The notes under the pieces were generated by a model, which worked only from the letters and a program-made list of their open reading frames with translations, searched no databases and was not told where the DNA came from. Source: Dendrophyllia cribrosa (Eukaryota > Cnidaria > Anthozoa > Scleractinia > Dendrophylliidae). From it: DNA of 64,000 bases. Location: assembly GCA_024195265.1 (NCBI GenBank), contig JAJLRJ010000010.1, forward strand, positions 22,642,227 through 22,706,226, given 5' to 3'. This document shows positions 15,125 to 27,800 of the stretch, piece by piece. The stretch's first letter is position 1. Each line of letters begins with the position of its first letter. Both the position numbers and the translations under genes were made by a program.

Positions 15125-16454
15125 ACTCTACGGCCGCTACATCGATGATTGCATTGGCGCTACCTCTTCCAGTAAAGAGGAACTTAATCAATTCATAACT
15201 TCTGTCAATACTTTTCATCCAGCTTTAAAATATACCTGGGAAATTTCCGAAACCTCAGTCGCTTTTCTTGACATTAATATTTCAATCAACGGTAACAGTT
15301 TATCCACAAGTGTGCACTACAAACCTACAGATTCCCACAGTTATCTGTTACATTCATCCTCACATCCATCGCACGTTAAAAACGCCATTCCGTATTCTCA
15401 ATTTTTCAGACTTCGACGTCCATGTAGTGATGACTCTGATTTTTCCAACAAATCAGAAGAAATGTGCCAGTTTTTCAAGACTAACGTGGGTACCCTGATT
15501 CTGTTGTTAATACGGGCCAACAACGTGCACAACAGATCGACAGACAATTAGCACTACAAACTTCACAGCAGGAAGAGAACGAGAGAATTCCATTCACCCT
15601 CACTTTCCACCCACACAACAACACAGTCAAAAGCATCATTTTAAAAAATTTCAAATTACTCCAAAACGACCACGAAACTGGCAGAATTTTTTCACAACCC
15701 CCACTAATTTCGTTCAAACGTGACAAAAACATAGGCAACTTTCTAGTTACGAGCGCACTGAAATCTGACGATGAACCGGGAACTTTTAAATGCACACGCA
15801 CACGATGTAACACTTGTCCTTTCATTCACAACGCGGACAAAATAACAGGACCCAAACGATCTATTAAAATCACTGATCGTTTTACATGCACCTCCGTAAA
15901 TGTTATCTACTGCATAACATGTACTTTTTGCAAAAAAAATATACATTTGCGAAACAGGGAGGAGACTGGGCGACCGTTTTCGTGAACATCTCCGAAACGT
16001 TAAAAAAAATGATAAAGACGCATCCAAACCAGTCGCGCGCCATTTTAATCTTACTAACCATTCTAAACAACACATGACAATCTGCGGCCTTTCCCTACAC
16101 CAGGGTAACACAGAAAGCCGTAAAAACCTAGAACAAAAAAATCATCTTTCAAATCGGCACTCTCAAACCCCACGGAATCAACGAACGCTTTTCATTCAAC
16201 TAATTTACATTTGTTTTTCACGTCACCAAATTTCCACCAATAGCGTAGCTCCACCGCTTACTATATAAAACCACACACTACCCACAATTCCTTGATTCGC
16301 TCCGACGAAGGGCTAGGGCTCAAAACGTCAGCTATTTGAATCCTTTTACGGTGGTCAATTTACCTTATCGACTCAGTCGATAAAACTAAATTCTCGTGTT
16401 TCATCCCCCCACCGACGCAGCACCACAGTTTCCCTAGAAACTAACCCCATTCAT
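15125..16454 (+). pseudogene. Penelope-like reverse transcriptase/GIY-YIG remnant, plus-strand copy
   Basis: The frame opens at the RT catalytic segment YIDDCIGATSSS and continues through AFLDINISI and VHYKPTDSHSYLLHSSSHPS, a conserved Penelope-like phrase. The C-terminal part has the Cys-rich patch TCNTCPFIHNADK-like region (CTRTRCNTCPFIH) and a GIY-YIG endonuclease segment (VIYCITCTFCKK, ETGRRLGDRFREHL). Frameshifts occur near 15481, 15936 and 16139, and the conserved GETGRR glycine is replaced by Cys. The copy lacks the N-terminal half of the RT. Penelope-like elements reverse-transcribe themselves with an RT related to telomerase and use the GIY-YIG nuclease to nick the target. Confidence 0.8.
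16298..16332 (+). ncRNA. degenerate hammerhead-ribozyme motif, plus-strand copy
   Basis: The core CCGACGA is followed by AGGGCTAGGGCT, then CAAAACGTC. In addition to the U4-to-C change seen in all copies of this family here, the GAAA box reads AAAA (G12 to A). It is almost certainly inactive. Confidence 0.4.
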
Positions 16455-16822
16455 TGACTGAAAAGGGACAGCTTATTTATTTATTTACCGCATAGGTCTG
16501 TCGCTCAATCAATGTTGAGCATTTTAGACCGCTCTAAAAGAAAAAGAATATTAATAAAAAGGTAGCAAGGTAAAAAATACAAGATAGAAATGGCGCTTAT
16601 AAGCGAAAGGAATAAATGTTTGAAATTGCGTTTTTAAACACAGCCAGTGAGGCAGACAATGCTGTCTCTTTTGGGAGTTGATTCCATTGTGTAATTGTCC
16701 TTGGATAGAAGGAATACTTATAGAAGCCCCTTGCGGCTAGGGGTTGAGTGTAAGCGTACTCTTTAGAGCGAGTTGAGTACAAATGACCAACTGGCTGTAG
16801 TTTGGTGACCTCGTGAGAGACT

Positions 16823-17210
16823 ATACCTGCCAAGTCTCACGCCTACGAGTCCAAAACTCCGATCTCACGCCTACTCACACCTATGAAGAAATTTCTCACG
16901 CCTGACTTACAGATTTGAGCTATCAGCCTTAACTGATCGCATGTTCCAATTAAAAATATAGTTACGTTCATGAAAATATGGCACTTCTGTTGTAGTTTTT
17001 TATCGTTCTGAACATTACAATTACAGCTGGATGTTATTCAACGGAGATCTAAAGTCCATGGAAACTTCCGAATTCTTCGTAACATCTTCGGACAACTTCA
17101 TCTTCGGAATAGATCGGGTTCTTTTCGGATTTGGTCGGGTCGCCTTCGGAAATCCTGGCACTCCCACGAAAAAATTCTCACGCCTATCACTCGGAAAAAG
17201 TTGGAAGGTA
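16823..17210. mobile_element. TATACCTGCC-ended repeat, uninterrupted copy
   Basis: Begins TATACCTGCCAAGTCTCACG and ends near TTGGAAGGTATA, an imperfect inverted repeat. The interior carries a recurring CTCACGCCTA word and a series of CTTCGGA words. The same element occurs at 37.73-38.55 kb with a 441-bp insertion, so this copy shows the empty site. Confidence 0.65.
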
Positions 17211-17382
17211 TAAGAGACTAGCCTGTTTCGCTAGCAATCTACGCGAGAATTTTTAGCCAGTCACAATGCGTAGCAATGCAAAACCAAAGCAATTGCGAAA
17301 TTACTTTCGACACTCAATTGCAAACCGCTCTAAAGCACAACACACCATCGCAAGCCTGTGCCACAATGTAAAACACGCTTCA

Positions 17383-17605
17383 GGCCCAGACACACGGTGC
17401 AACTTTTCTTGCCACGTTGCGCGCACCAGTTGCAGAAGTAGAATTGAGTTCTACCAGGTTCTACTTTTGCGACGTTGCGCGCAACAAATTGCATCGTGTG
17501 ACACCCCCAAAAAATCTTATTGCGTGCAACGATGCAAAATTAAAAAAACATGGCTGTCAAAATCTTGTTGCCATGGAAACATCAAGTTGCACCGTGTGTC
17601 CGGGT
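17383..17605. mobile_element. foldback element with CACACGGTGCAAC ends
   Basis: Left GACACACGGTGCAAC and right GTTGCACCGTGTGTC are inverted repeats of about 20 bp. The interior has repeated TTGCGCGCAAC-type words. No open frame of interest. Confidence 0.65.
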
Positions 17606-19564
17606 CTTTCAAGTTGAGCGTCAATGTTCAATATTAAAACAACCACTAACCTGTGATTAGGCTCTATTTTTGTTTCGCTTGGTAAACCATTCCCCGCGGG
17701 AAACGCGAAACATAAAAGGACATAACAGCGCTGCTAAAATTGGGTCTGATTGCAGGTTAAACCACCACACATCATGAAATGACGGCATCACATTGCTTTT
17801 TATTTCCTCGAAGACTAAATTTCGCGCAAAGTTAGAAGTATCTTTAAAATACAAACAGGCGTTCCTGAATAGATGTTTTTCACTTAAGTTCATCATGTCA
17901 CGAGTGAGGGACAAGGAAAAAATGATAACAATACATCTTTATCATGTCATTACCAAGCTTAACATTAACCATCTTTCTTTATTTATCACAACAAACAACT
18001 TTTTGATGTTAATACCGTTAGTGCAACTTCCCTGAAAAAAAAATAAACAAATCATTTTGGATCTAGAATCAAAGGTAGAATGTTATCCCATGCAAATAAC
18101 GGAATTAAAATCGCATTTTTCATTTTCGTGTTTATGGAGCGATCCTCGGGAAATTCCTTTGCAAGAATAACGTCATAACGGACATCTTCCGGGCAGAGCT
18201 GCCCTTGTTTCTGTCATGACTGCCTTCGCCAATAGGCTTTCATATGACACGAAGTCCAACCTAAGCGAAGGTCCGTAAAAGTCCACAACTTTATTTACCT
18301 ATTAAGCCTACCCCTCAAGTTGAGGGTTTGCCAAGACTTCAATCCTTGCTGAAACACCCTTGCTGTACTCTCCCTTGCTTTGAGTACCCTGCCCCCACCA
18401 TTTTTTCCATCATTGAAATTGGGTGGAGGGGTGGTCTTAATTTGTCATTTTCCAAGATTGTGTGTTCTGCTCGGCCGAGCATGTGCTTTTGAGGTGCAAG
18501 TTATCACGTGCAGTATCACTTACAGGGTCAATGCTGATTGGCGGTCAGCCAGATCATGCGACATGGGAGAATCACATGCAATAAGTGACCCATGACCGGA
18601 AGCGAAGCAACCCGGTTTAGTCCCTCTCTGCAAGTGTGGGTGTATGGTTATGACATTAACTTTATTTCAGTTGGCTATAAATTAGCTTAAAAATGTAGAA
18701 TACCTGTTCAGATATAAATCAGACAATTTCACGTATTATTATTATTTCTGCCGATCTCTATTGTTATTCACTTCTTTATACCACGGTTATATCGTAAAGT
18801 TGCGCGAATAATTCCGCCGCTACCCATTTATAAACCTGGGTGGAGAGAGGCACTGTTGAAAATATGTGGCTCAAATGATGCATTCTAATGCTGCTGAATC
18901 AACGAAATATACAGTAAAACATAAAGCAAAACAAAGAAATAAAGAAAAAAAAGAAATTGGAACCAATAGTTATTCAGTTTTATTTCTACTTTTTTATTTT
19001 TCCAGGTCATGCAAGTTGATCATCTACATTTACGTAGCATACAATTCTTCTTTCTTTTTATACCTTTTATACAGGTACGTACTCAGTGAATTTTCGAGAG
19101 GTCAACAGTAAGAAATCTGCATGCAAAGCGATTCAAGATATGCTTTATATCTCACTTCAGAGTTACATGGTCTGACGTTAGAAATAACCCCCAAAGTTTT
19201 GGAAACATTGTTCAAAAACCTATCATACTACCCATCACGATTATATAACAAAATATATAACAAAAATACAATATATAATATGAAAAGATATAATAAAATG
19301 ATTTAACAAAATTGGGCCGGGTTTCACTTGCTGCATGTTAGGCATGCATGATGTCTATTTTGCTTCTTGATTTCCTGTCAAAAAATCAAAATCAAAACAG
19401 AAATAAAAAATAGAGCTATGCATTTATCAATATGGTCTATATGTACAGTAAACACTCACTTATAATAACCTAGTGGATTAAGAAACTTCATGGTTGAAAT
19501 TTGGAAATTAGACCCCCACTATATAAGAACCCATTTGGCCTGAAATTTGAAATAGGTTCTTATT
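17606..19564. other. AT-rich non-coding stretch
   Basis: No supported exon or RNA gene. A SINE body fragment (CCGCTACCCATTTATA, GGGTGGAGAGAGG) is visible near 18818-18850. The rest is low-complexity AT-rich sequence. Confidence 0.4.
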
Positions 19565-19568
19565 TTTA

Positions 19569-19653
19569 AGACGTTTCAGGCTGCTGCCTCTTATCAGTGA
19601 GTTTGAACGTTCAAACTCACTGATGAAGAGGCAGCAGCCTCGAAACCTCTGAG
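19569..19653. ncRNA. head-to-head pair of hammerhead-like motifs
   Basis: A near-perfect palindrome of about 35-bp arms. The plus-strand half has an intact CTGATGA, a GAGGC-AGCA-GCCTC stem-loop, GAAA and a CTCA/TGAG stem I; the cleavage triplet reads CUC where GUC is usual. The minus-strand half has CTGATAA (G8 to A), the same stem-loop, GAAA and GTC. The word AGTTTGAACGTTCAAACT lies between the two cores. The organisation mirrors the outward-facing termini of the Penelope-like composites, shrunk to the ribozyme motifs. Confidence 0.55.
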
Positions 19654-19835
19654 AAACTAAATTTTAGCGCTATAAATTTTAAAACATTTTAAGTCTACAT
19701 TCACGATAACGCGCTACACAGATTTATGCGCATTTTATGTGCATCTTTTGATTATCTTATTTGTAAGATCAGCCCAATTAAGTTAATTCAAAAAGCAGGC
19801 ATTGTATGAGTAGTAGTAGCAGTATTTACCAGTCT

Positions 19836-20075
19836 GGGCCGGGTTGTTCAAAGCGCGGTTAAGCCAGCCCAGGGTTAGCATAAATTTTGATTCCAGTTAA
19901 ATAATTAATCAATGGAGATTTTTCCAAAGTATTTTTGCCCTTTAGTTTCGTTTCTGACTTGTCTTCGTATGTAACTTATAATTAGCTTTTGAAGACACTT
20001 CTAACAAGAGAAATTAAATCCTTGGTTAAGTTTTAATCCTGGGTTAGCATTAACCGGCTTTCGAACAACCGGGCC
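19836..20075. mobile_element. foldback element with GGGCCGGGTTGTTC ends
   Basis: Left GGGCCGGGTTGTTCAAAGC and right GCTTTCGAACAACCGGGCCC are imperfect inverted repeats. The adjacent words GGGTTAGCATAA and TAATGCTAACCC also pair. About 240 bp, non-coding. Confidence 0.65.
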
Positions 20076-20873
20076 CTGGTAAATATGATCATGTTACACC
20101 ACTCCTCGTCGAACTTCACTGGTTACCAATACTCTTTAGCTTGTATGTTTCGTTATGTTTTGTTTTCCCAATGTAGGTCATGTGATGTCAAGGGAATCCT
20201 TCGGGTCAAAGGTTTTATTCAGTGCTGACTTTGTCGGTGTAATCCGTTGAAATTTTCTGTGAATTTTGGTCATCCTTCGCTTTGTTTGGACTCATTAAAG
20301 TATGTGATTATTGAAGTAAATGCGACTGTTTTTTTAACCGATAAAATTGGTAAGAAAGCGAATAAAGCATTTTAATCTGTGCACATGCGCCGAACCGTGA
20401 AACTATCCCTTTAAGGGTTTTCATAAGTCGGCAAAATCTGGGACGGTCGGGAAATAACAGCGAAATCCCCGATCGTCTGGGATTTTCCCGGCTTTTAGAG
20501 GTCTATTGAACAGCGCATCAATTTTAAAATTCTTTTGATCACCTCTAAAGCACTTAAAGGTTTAGAGCCATGCTATATCATAGATCTTTTAACAAAATAT
20601 CATAAGCTCCAATTATACTCACGCTTTTCAAAGGCTGCGCATTTTACTAATATTTTCCTGCTTTTGAATTTTTTTTCCGGTAGTCGGACACAATGTTTTC
20701 GGGCTAATAAATAAAATAAGAGCTTGATCCCTTTTTTGTTCTCAACTTTTTGGAGAATAAATCAATTTATCAATTTAAGATATTTTGTAACACATTTATT
20801 TCATGTTTCTGCGCAAAAAAAATAATAATTAAAGGGTATTTTTTTAGACGTATACGTTTTGTTCTTAAATATT

Positions 20874-21031
20874 AGGGCTATATTTTACGTAATATGGTTT
20901 TGCATGGCAGCTATGTTGCATGGCAGGACCAATAGATTATTTTCCCTATGGGAAACGGTTCTTTCTAATGCAAAACATTTTCATTGTTCCTGCCATGCAA
21001 CATGGCTGCCGTGCAAAACCTCTATAGCCCC
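20874..21031. mobile_element. foldback element with TTGCATGGCAG arms
   Basis: The left arm runs from AGGGCTATA through GGTTTTGCATGGCAGC and ATGTTGCATGGCAGGA; the right arm holds the inverted equivalents ending TATAGCCC. Arms about 55 bp with several mismatches. Non-coding. Confidence 0.65.
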
Positions 21032-21533
21032 TCCAGTTGACAGCATAACTGTTTCTAATTGACAGACCTTATTTTGCTGACCAATTTGCCGTTTTTATTT
21101 CATTTAACAATCTTTCCTACTCTAATAGTGTCATTTTTGGACGTCCGAAGAAAGTAATAATTGAGCAATTATTATAGGTAATAACTATTTACACTCCGGT
21201 AGTCTTGTAGTGCAATCTCCGGTACAATCACATAGATGCTCAGACGATTCCACGAGAAGATCACGTGAAACTTTACACAAACGTCGAGCAGATTACTAAC
21301 GTCAGAAAGCCTTTTTTGCCAAAAATGTACAGGCTATCAAATAAATTGATACCTTAAAAATTCTTCGGGTTCTTCTTCACTAGAAGAAAACATATTTTAG
21401 CTTTGAGAAAACGCTTTTTACCAGTTATACGCAAAGCTTACAAGTGACTTATGACTTGTAATGTGCACTTGTAGTTTACAAGTCGGACTGTTGTACAAAA
21501 ACAAGTTGGACTCTTGTAAAAGTTTTATTGAAT

Positions 21534-21539
21534 TGGATA
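21534..21539 (-). terminator. candidate poly(A) signal of the astacin-family gene
   Basis: AATAAA on the minus strand, 188 nt past the stop codon of the terminal ShK exon. It is the nearest canonical hexamer downstream. Confidence 0.45.
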
Positions 21540-21726
21540 ACTACCAAATTCTATGAGTTGTTAAGCGCTTTGCCATTTTCCGAGTTAAAAAGCTTAAGAG
21601 TAAATCGTTGTCCTACAAAACAATCGAAGTATATAAACTGTCCTGATGTATCATTAAAAAAATATGGTACTATGTACAGTTTTTGAGCTTTGGACTAAAA
21701 TGGTAGACAGCAATAAATAACCTACC

Positions 21727-21839
21727 TTAACTGCATTTCCCACAACTTAGTTTACAATTTGGTAACATGTAGGCTGGATTCTTTTTGCATTCACCCCTGT
21801 TGGCCCAGGCAGGACAATACTTGTTTTTATCTTTACAGT
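21727..21839 (-). CDS. astacin gene, terminal ShK domain and stop
   Basis: Acceptor TTCGCAG, then CKDKNKYCPAWANRGEC and NCKLSCGKC, ending with Ser and TAA. The stop immediately after the sixth cysteine is typical of ShK-terminated proteins. A family B foldback element lies 107 bp into the preceding intron. Confidence 0.9.
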
Positions 21840-24800
21840 CTGCGAAAAACAATGGTAAAGGGATAGCAAGAGAGATAATAGCGTTTATAATTATACTTAG
21901 TTTAGTCATGAGCCCATTACCCGGTGGGAGAAGCTCCCATACTACCACAGGACGAAATAATGTATTTACTCATCTTTAAGAGAAAATTAAATTTTACTTA
22001 AAGGTAGCGAAAATCTTTAAGTTGAGACGTAAATACTCTTAAATGTATTAAAGTTAGTAAGTATCTTTAATATGTGTTTAAGAACCTTTACGTTATCTTT
22101 AATTCAACTTTCCAACAACTTAAAGACCCTTAAAGGCAACTTAAATTGTTCATTACTAGCTTTAAGTGTTGTCAAGTAAAGGCTTATTTAAGTAATTTAC
22201 GGTGCACTTAAAGATAGTCGAAATTGTTCTTTAAGTTTTCTTTAATGAACCTTTACTTGCACTTAAAGTCGTTATTTCGTCCTGTGTACGCCTACGTCAC
22301 AGCGTTTTTACACACCGGTTTTTTTTTTAGATTCCATTTTTCCGAGAAAATGTGTTTCTGGTCCAAAATATACTAACCATAGGATAATGCATTTCAAGCA
22401 ATTTAATTGGTTCTCTACGTTAGGCCCCGTTTACACGGGTCCGGACAAATTTTTGCACGGACGAATTTTGTTCCTAGACCACGTGTTTACATGGATGATG
22501 GATCCGTGCAAATTCTGTTACACATTGCAGTGGTGTTTACACGGATCCGTGCAAATTTTGGACCAGTCGCGGCATTTGAATGGCTTTTTAACGTCTCTGT
22601 TGTGATTGGTTATCGCTAATGCTTTAAACCAATCATGTTGCAGCCCTTGCAGTATAAGTTGCCTTGATCGATGAAGATCGGAAACAATAGCCATTTGCAG
22701 CAACGTGTACTGCAAAAGCCCAAATCCGGCTAAAATAGCGATGCATGCTGCTGCCGCTCGTCTCCTCATATCTATAATCTGCTTTTGTTTGTTTCTTTTG
22801 TCGTAAATTTAACAAAATGTAACAAACCAGGGACAAATTGTACGCAGCCAGGCAAAACATAACTAGATTCCAGGCCTTAACCGCGCTATCTGAGCAAAAA
22901 ATTGCACGGTTCGGGTGTTTACACGAGTCCGTACGAAATATGGAACCGTGCCGGTCAAAAAGTTGACCTGCTTTTTTCAGGTCCCAAACTTGCACACTTA
23001 GGCCTCGTTTTCACGGGTCCGGACAAATTTTTGCACGGACGAATTTTGTTCCTAGACCACCTGTTTACATGGATCCGTGCAAATTCTGTTACAGATTGCA
23101 GTGGTGTTTACACGGAACTTGCACACTTAGCCGTTCAAAAATTCGTCCAGTTCCGCCGGTCCCGTGTAAACGCAAGGTGGAACCGTGCAAGTTTTTGTCC
23201 GTGCAAAAATTTGTCCGGACCCGTGTAAACGGGGCCTTAGTTGAAAATGTTGCGAAGTTCAATTTTGAAAAAGAAAAAATGGCGGAACGTTTTCGTCTTC
23301 TCTATTTTCCTCGTAGAAATTCTACATTTTCGCTGTGATTTTTACATTATAAAACAATAATTCGCCTTAGGCTCAGTGAATATATAAACAATACGTTTCA
23401 ATTGGCGCGGAAATATGCTCGGATATTAGCTCGCGGATAGGATCTGTTCCGAGAAGCGAAAAGTTTTCCGATAGCGACGTTCGAGGAAAACTGTGAGCTT
23501 CGAGCCGGGAACAGATAATGTCCAAAGCCAAATGGAGGCTATTATGTTTATTATCCTTCAAATATTTTTTCACAAGGCCTCTCTGTTTGGAAGGTCTCAG
23601 CCAAGCTGTTCAACATCAAAATAATTATGTCGGCGTTCAAAAGCATTGCTAGTCTTTTCAAAACATTCAGTTCTATTCAATTTAGCCTATTTATTTGATC
23701 GCGCGAAAGTAAAACATAAAGTTTGAAAAGTGGGAAAAGTCACTTGGGAAATATCACCCGGATATTCCCCAGTATTGGCTGCGTTACGTGACGTGTTTAG
23801 ACCAATCGCGCGCGAGAAAAATATATTTGATGGATTATAACGGTGAATATTCACTGAGCCAAAGGCGAATAATTGATAAATATGACATGAAATAAAATAA
23901 AATAAAATAAAATAAAAATACGGCCACCTAATTGCTGCCTTTGTTATGCGGTGACGCTAATCGCTAATTAACAATTATAAAAGAATAACTTCTGATTATC
24001 CAGTGGGAATACAAGTTCGCAGGAGAAGGGAATCTAGTTCGATAGAGGTAATTATGTCAAACATGGACAAACAGGCAACATGCATAATCTCACCAAGATG
24101 GCACTTTTTTATGATACATGGGCTCTGATCACTTGCACTGTGTGGACAAGGTTTCCCGCCATAAGCGGGTGATGGATTATCACACTTCCGGACTCGTGTT
24201 CTGACGCCATTATCACATGTCTTGCTGCAAGATTGCCACTCCGACCAGCGACTCCACTGTCCATCAACTGGTGCTATGGTACAAACAATGTGATGTGAGT
24301 TCTTGCGTACTGTGAGAATTTGCTTAGAATTGATCAAATAATTATGTATTCGCTATCCATTTAAGACCAACTGTAAATAAATTATATCAATATGGACTAC
24401 TTTTTACTTTTTCATACCAAAGATGAATTAGTGACCAATAAGATAACATATTTGAGGTTTCTATAGGACAGTGATCGGCGAGCCAACTATCAAAGTCGAT
24501 AGAAACCGGCCTCTGTGAAGCATTCCGATTGCGCGTTTACCTGAAAGGCGGTCAGTGGGTTATGTTAATGTTGGTTATTTAGCGATATTGGTTCAGTACA
24601 TATAATGTATGGCGGGTTTTTAAAGGTACAGTATACTGAAATGTATCCCTTATCAATACCATGTACCTTCAGCGGTTTCTCCAGTTTAAAGGATGTAGTG
24701 CTTCCCGGTTACATTACAGACATCATAAACCCTATATCAAATCAAAGCTTATAGAAATGGATATTTGAATATGCCAATCATTTTTAAAAAAAATGAATTG

Positions 24801-27800
24801 TTGAGTTTTCCGCAATTTGTAGTGGAAGCAACGTGGCCGAGTGGTTTAGGGCGCTGGACATGTAAACCAGAGATCCCGGGCTCAAGCGCATCCTGCCATT
24901 CGCTGGATTTGTTCTCGGTTGTCCCGATTTCACTCCTTGGCTGTGCTCTGTAATAGCAAACTGGTCTACCTCAGGCCAGTTCGGATTTTTAAGCATGTTA
25001 TGTTTATTTGAAAAATTTGTTTCTATACAAGGCCCCACAAGCTTCTAGCTTCTAACTAGTTCCAACTCAAAGCGATTTTTAAATTTCAGGAATAATTTTT
25101 TTTGCCGAAAGTCCGAACCCATGCCAAGGGGTAAAAAAAAAAAGGTGTTGGGGTTTTCCTTTATTTCGCAATTGCATTCAACACGTTTTCAATGAAGGTA
25201 CATTACCAACAACGACTCTCCAAATTTGATTGAAATCAAACAAATCGCCTTTGAGTTCTGTAAGCGTCTCCTTCAAGGGAACAATAAAAGTTTGAGAAAA
25301 CAGCGCTTACGTTGTCAATTAAAAGAAACTTATACTTCCGGTTCAAAAGATAATATCCCAATTTATAAGCGAATTTTGACTCCTTTTTTAGTATTTTTTG
25401 TGTAATCATTGTCAAAAGTTTATTTTTATGGAAAAAATGAAAATCGAAAATTGTACGACCCTGAAGGTAGTACTCTGTAAGGTATAGACTTGTACAAAAG
25501 ACAAGTTATTATTACTTATCATGTTTCCGTACCGTTACCGCAGGTCTTACAGCTTTTCGCACAATTCTTCGTCATCCAATGAGGATTTTTTTGACATTCA
25601 CCTCTCTTGGCCCACAAAGGACACTGATTCTTGTCACTGTCCACACAGCCTTCAACATATAAGGTGTACATATAAGTTGCTGATACATGGGAGGCGCAGT
25701 GGCAGAATAATAAGCGCGTTGAACTTCGGTTCGAGCGACCCAGGATCGCTCACCTGCTAGCCTGCGTGGAAGCCATAGAAAGGGGAGGGAAGAGGAGAGT
25801 TCGAGCGCTTCGCACTCGCCCCGAACTCCCTCCTCCCCTTTCTACGCCTGCCACGCAGGCTACTCACTTACCGGTTCTTTGCTCTCACAGTGCCTCTCGC
25901 CACCCAAGAGTAGGGAGCTTAAAGGGGCAGTATCACGAGGTTCCACGCGCGGCACTGTTCACTATTCTTGCACCGGAATTTTGGACATATCACTGTTAAA
26001 AGTGATTTTTTCTTTCTTCCGGCTATCAAAACGGATTGTTTGATTCAACAAATACCTCCACTTCTCGACGGCCTTTTCGAATTTGCCGAATCAAACTTGA
26101 AAACGTCAGCCCAACGTTTTCAAGTTTCGCCCTCATGATACTGCCCCTTTAAGCAACGACGACGGCAACGCTATGGAAAACGTCACTTGAAAAAAGGATT
26201 CGCGCTTTTTTAAACTACTTTGCAGTTGTTCCAATTTGTTTAGTTTGTCTCGTGTGTCTTTATTGTTCAGGAGCTGAATTTGAAGGGATGGCTTTCCAGT
26301 TCAAATGGAGAAAGGAAAATTAACCGTCGTGTGTTCATGTTCTCCACAAAACCTATAATTTGATCATTTGACGTTGTTTTGCAGGGAACGGCAAAGAAAT
26401 GTACCAAAATGTAAAACGCACTTGCAGAGGCATTGTTTTCGCTCATTAAACCTATTGTTTTGTGCCATTCTTACTGCCGTCGCCGTCGTGGTTGCTTAAG
26501 CTTCCTAATGTACTGACTGGTAGGTAGATAAAGTCGCACACGAGCCACAGGTGGCCCACACGGCCGGGGCTTAACCCGGTTTCTGTAACATGAAGCAACT
26601 AGGAGTATTGCTACTCTCCCCTGGATGAGATGTTAGTCCATCGAAGGGCTACCCCCAGCATTTTGTCGCCGGTACCCATTTATACACCTGGGTGGAGAGA
26701 GACAATGTGGAGTAAAGTTTCTTGTCTAAGGAAATAAATAAACACAGCGGTCGAGACCAGGCGCCGAACCACCGACCGTCAGATCTGAAGTCCAACGCGC
26801 CAACGCGGTGTTGTGGTATACTTTTTGGGTACCGTAAAATTGTCAGGGCATCCAGGCAGAAATGCTGTACCGGCCTGATACGCTACCTAGGTTTGTAGAC
26901 AGATTTTAATTTTAGCTTGTAAAATGTAATACAGTCGAACCTCCCGTAATCGGACACCCTCGGGACCAGAAATAGCGACCGCTTATATATGGGAGTTAAA
27001 AATGTAGTGTTTGTATGTGCAGAGGCGTAGCTACCTGTACGCACGTACGTATGTGCATACCTGAAAAAGTCGAAAAAAAAGAGAAAGATTTGGGACTGAG
27101 GGTGGGGGGAGGAGGTAGGGAGAGTGTTTGAAAATTGATTCTGCGTACCTCTGAAAAAGTCCCGGCTACGCCCCTGAATTGTAGCTGGGTACATGAATAA
27201 GAGTCCGTTTAAGAGAGATATCCGCTTGTGGGAGGTTAAAAATGTACAGTAAATGTAGTGTTTGTATGTAGATGGGAACATGACCAAGTGTCCGCTTACG
27301 TGAGGTATCCGTTAGTTGAGGTTCGACTGCACGTCAATTTAATTCCAATGATTGATTAATTCCTAACTGAGGGGGTCTGGGGTTAACTAACAACTAACAA
27401 GTGGTAACAGGTAAAAGTAGCAAGTGAAAAAGTAAAGCCTATACAATAGCACGATTTTTTATTGTCAGGCAGTTAACATTTCTTAGAGGCTTCCTGATTG
27501 CGGAAGGACATGACCGTGTATTTGGAACTTCTTCTTACTTGGGGCACCAGCAACAAACGCATTCTGATTATAAAACTTAATATTAAATCTAGCTAAATAC
27601 TAAATATTACAGACATACGCAGAAAGAAATGACGGTGAACTTTTAAGCTTGGTAGAAATATGAAAAATATGTTATTTTCAGACAGTGACACAAGCTACTC
27701 CATGAAACCTGTGGCATTCCGACACCGCTAGGACGCTCTACCACTGAGCTACAGGAGACTCGCGATCGGGGTAGCTCAGTAGTATGCGGAAGGTGTGCGG

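Larger units (their letters stand above)
13485..16454. mobile_element. inverted Penelope-like composite with 12-bp target duplication
   Basis: Two 5'-truncated Penelope-like copies lie head to head: a minus-strand copy (13485 to about 15124) and a plus-strand copy (about 15125 to 16454). Their 3' ends face outward, and each carries the palindrome TTATCGACTGAGTCGATAA and a hammerhead-like motif. The 12-mer TGACTGAAAAGG flanks the whole unit at 13473-13484 and 16455-16466, inside a split copy of another element. This indicates one insertion of the inverted unit. The right end carries an extra tail of about 55 bp (CACCGACGCAGCACCACAG) that the left end lacks. Confidence 0.8.
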
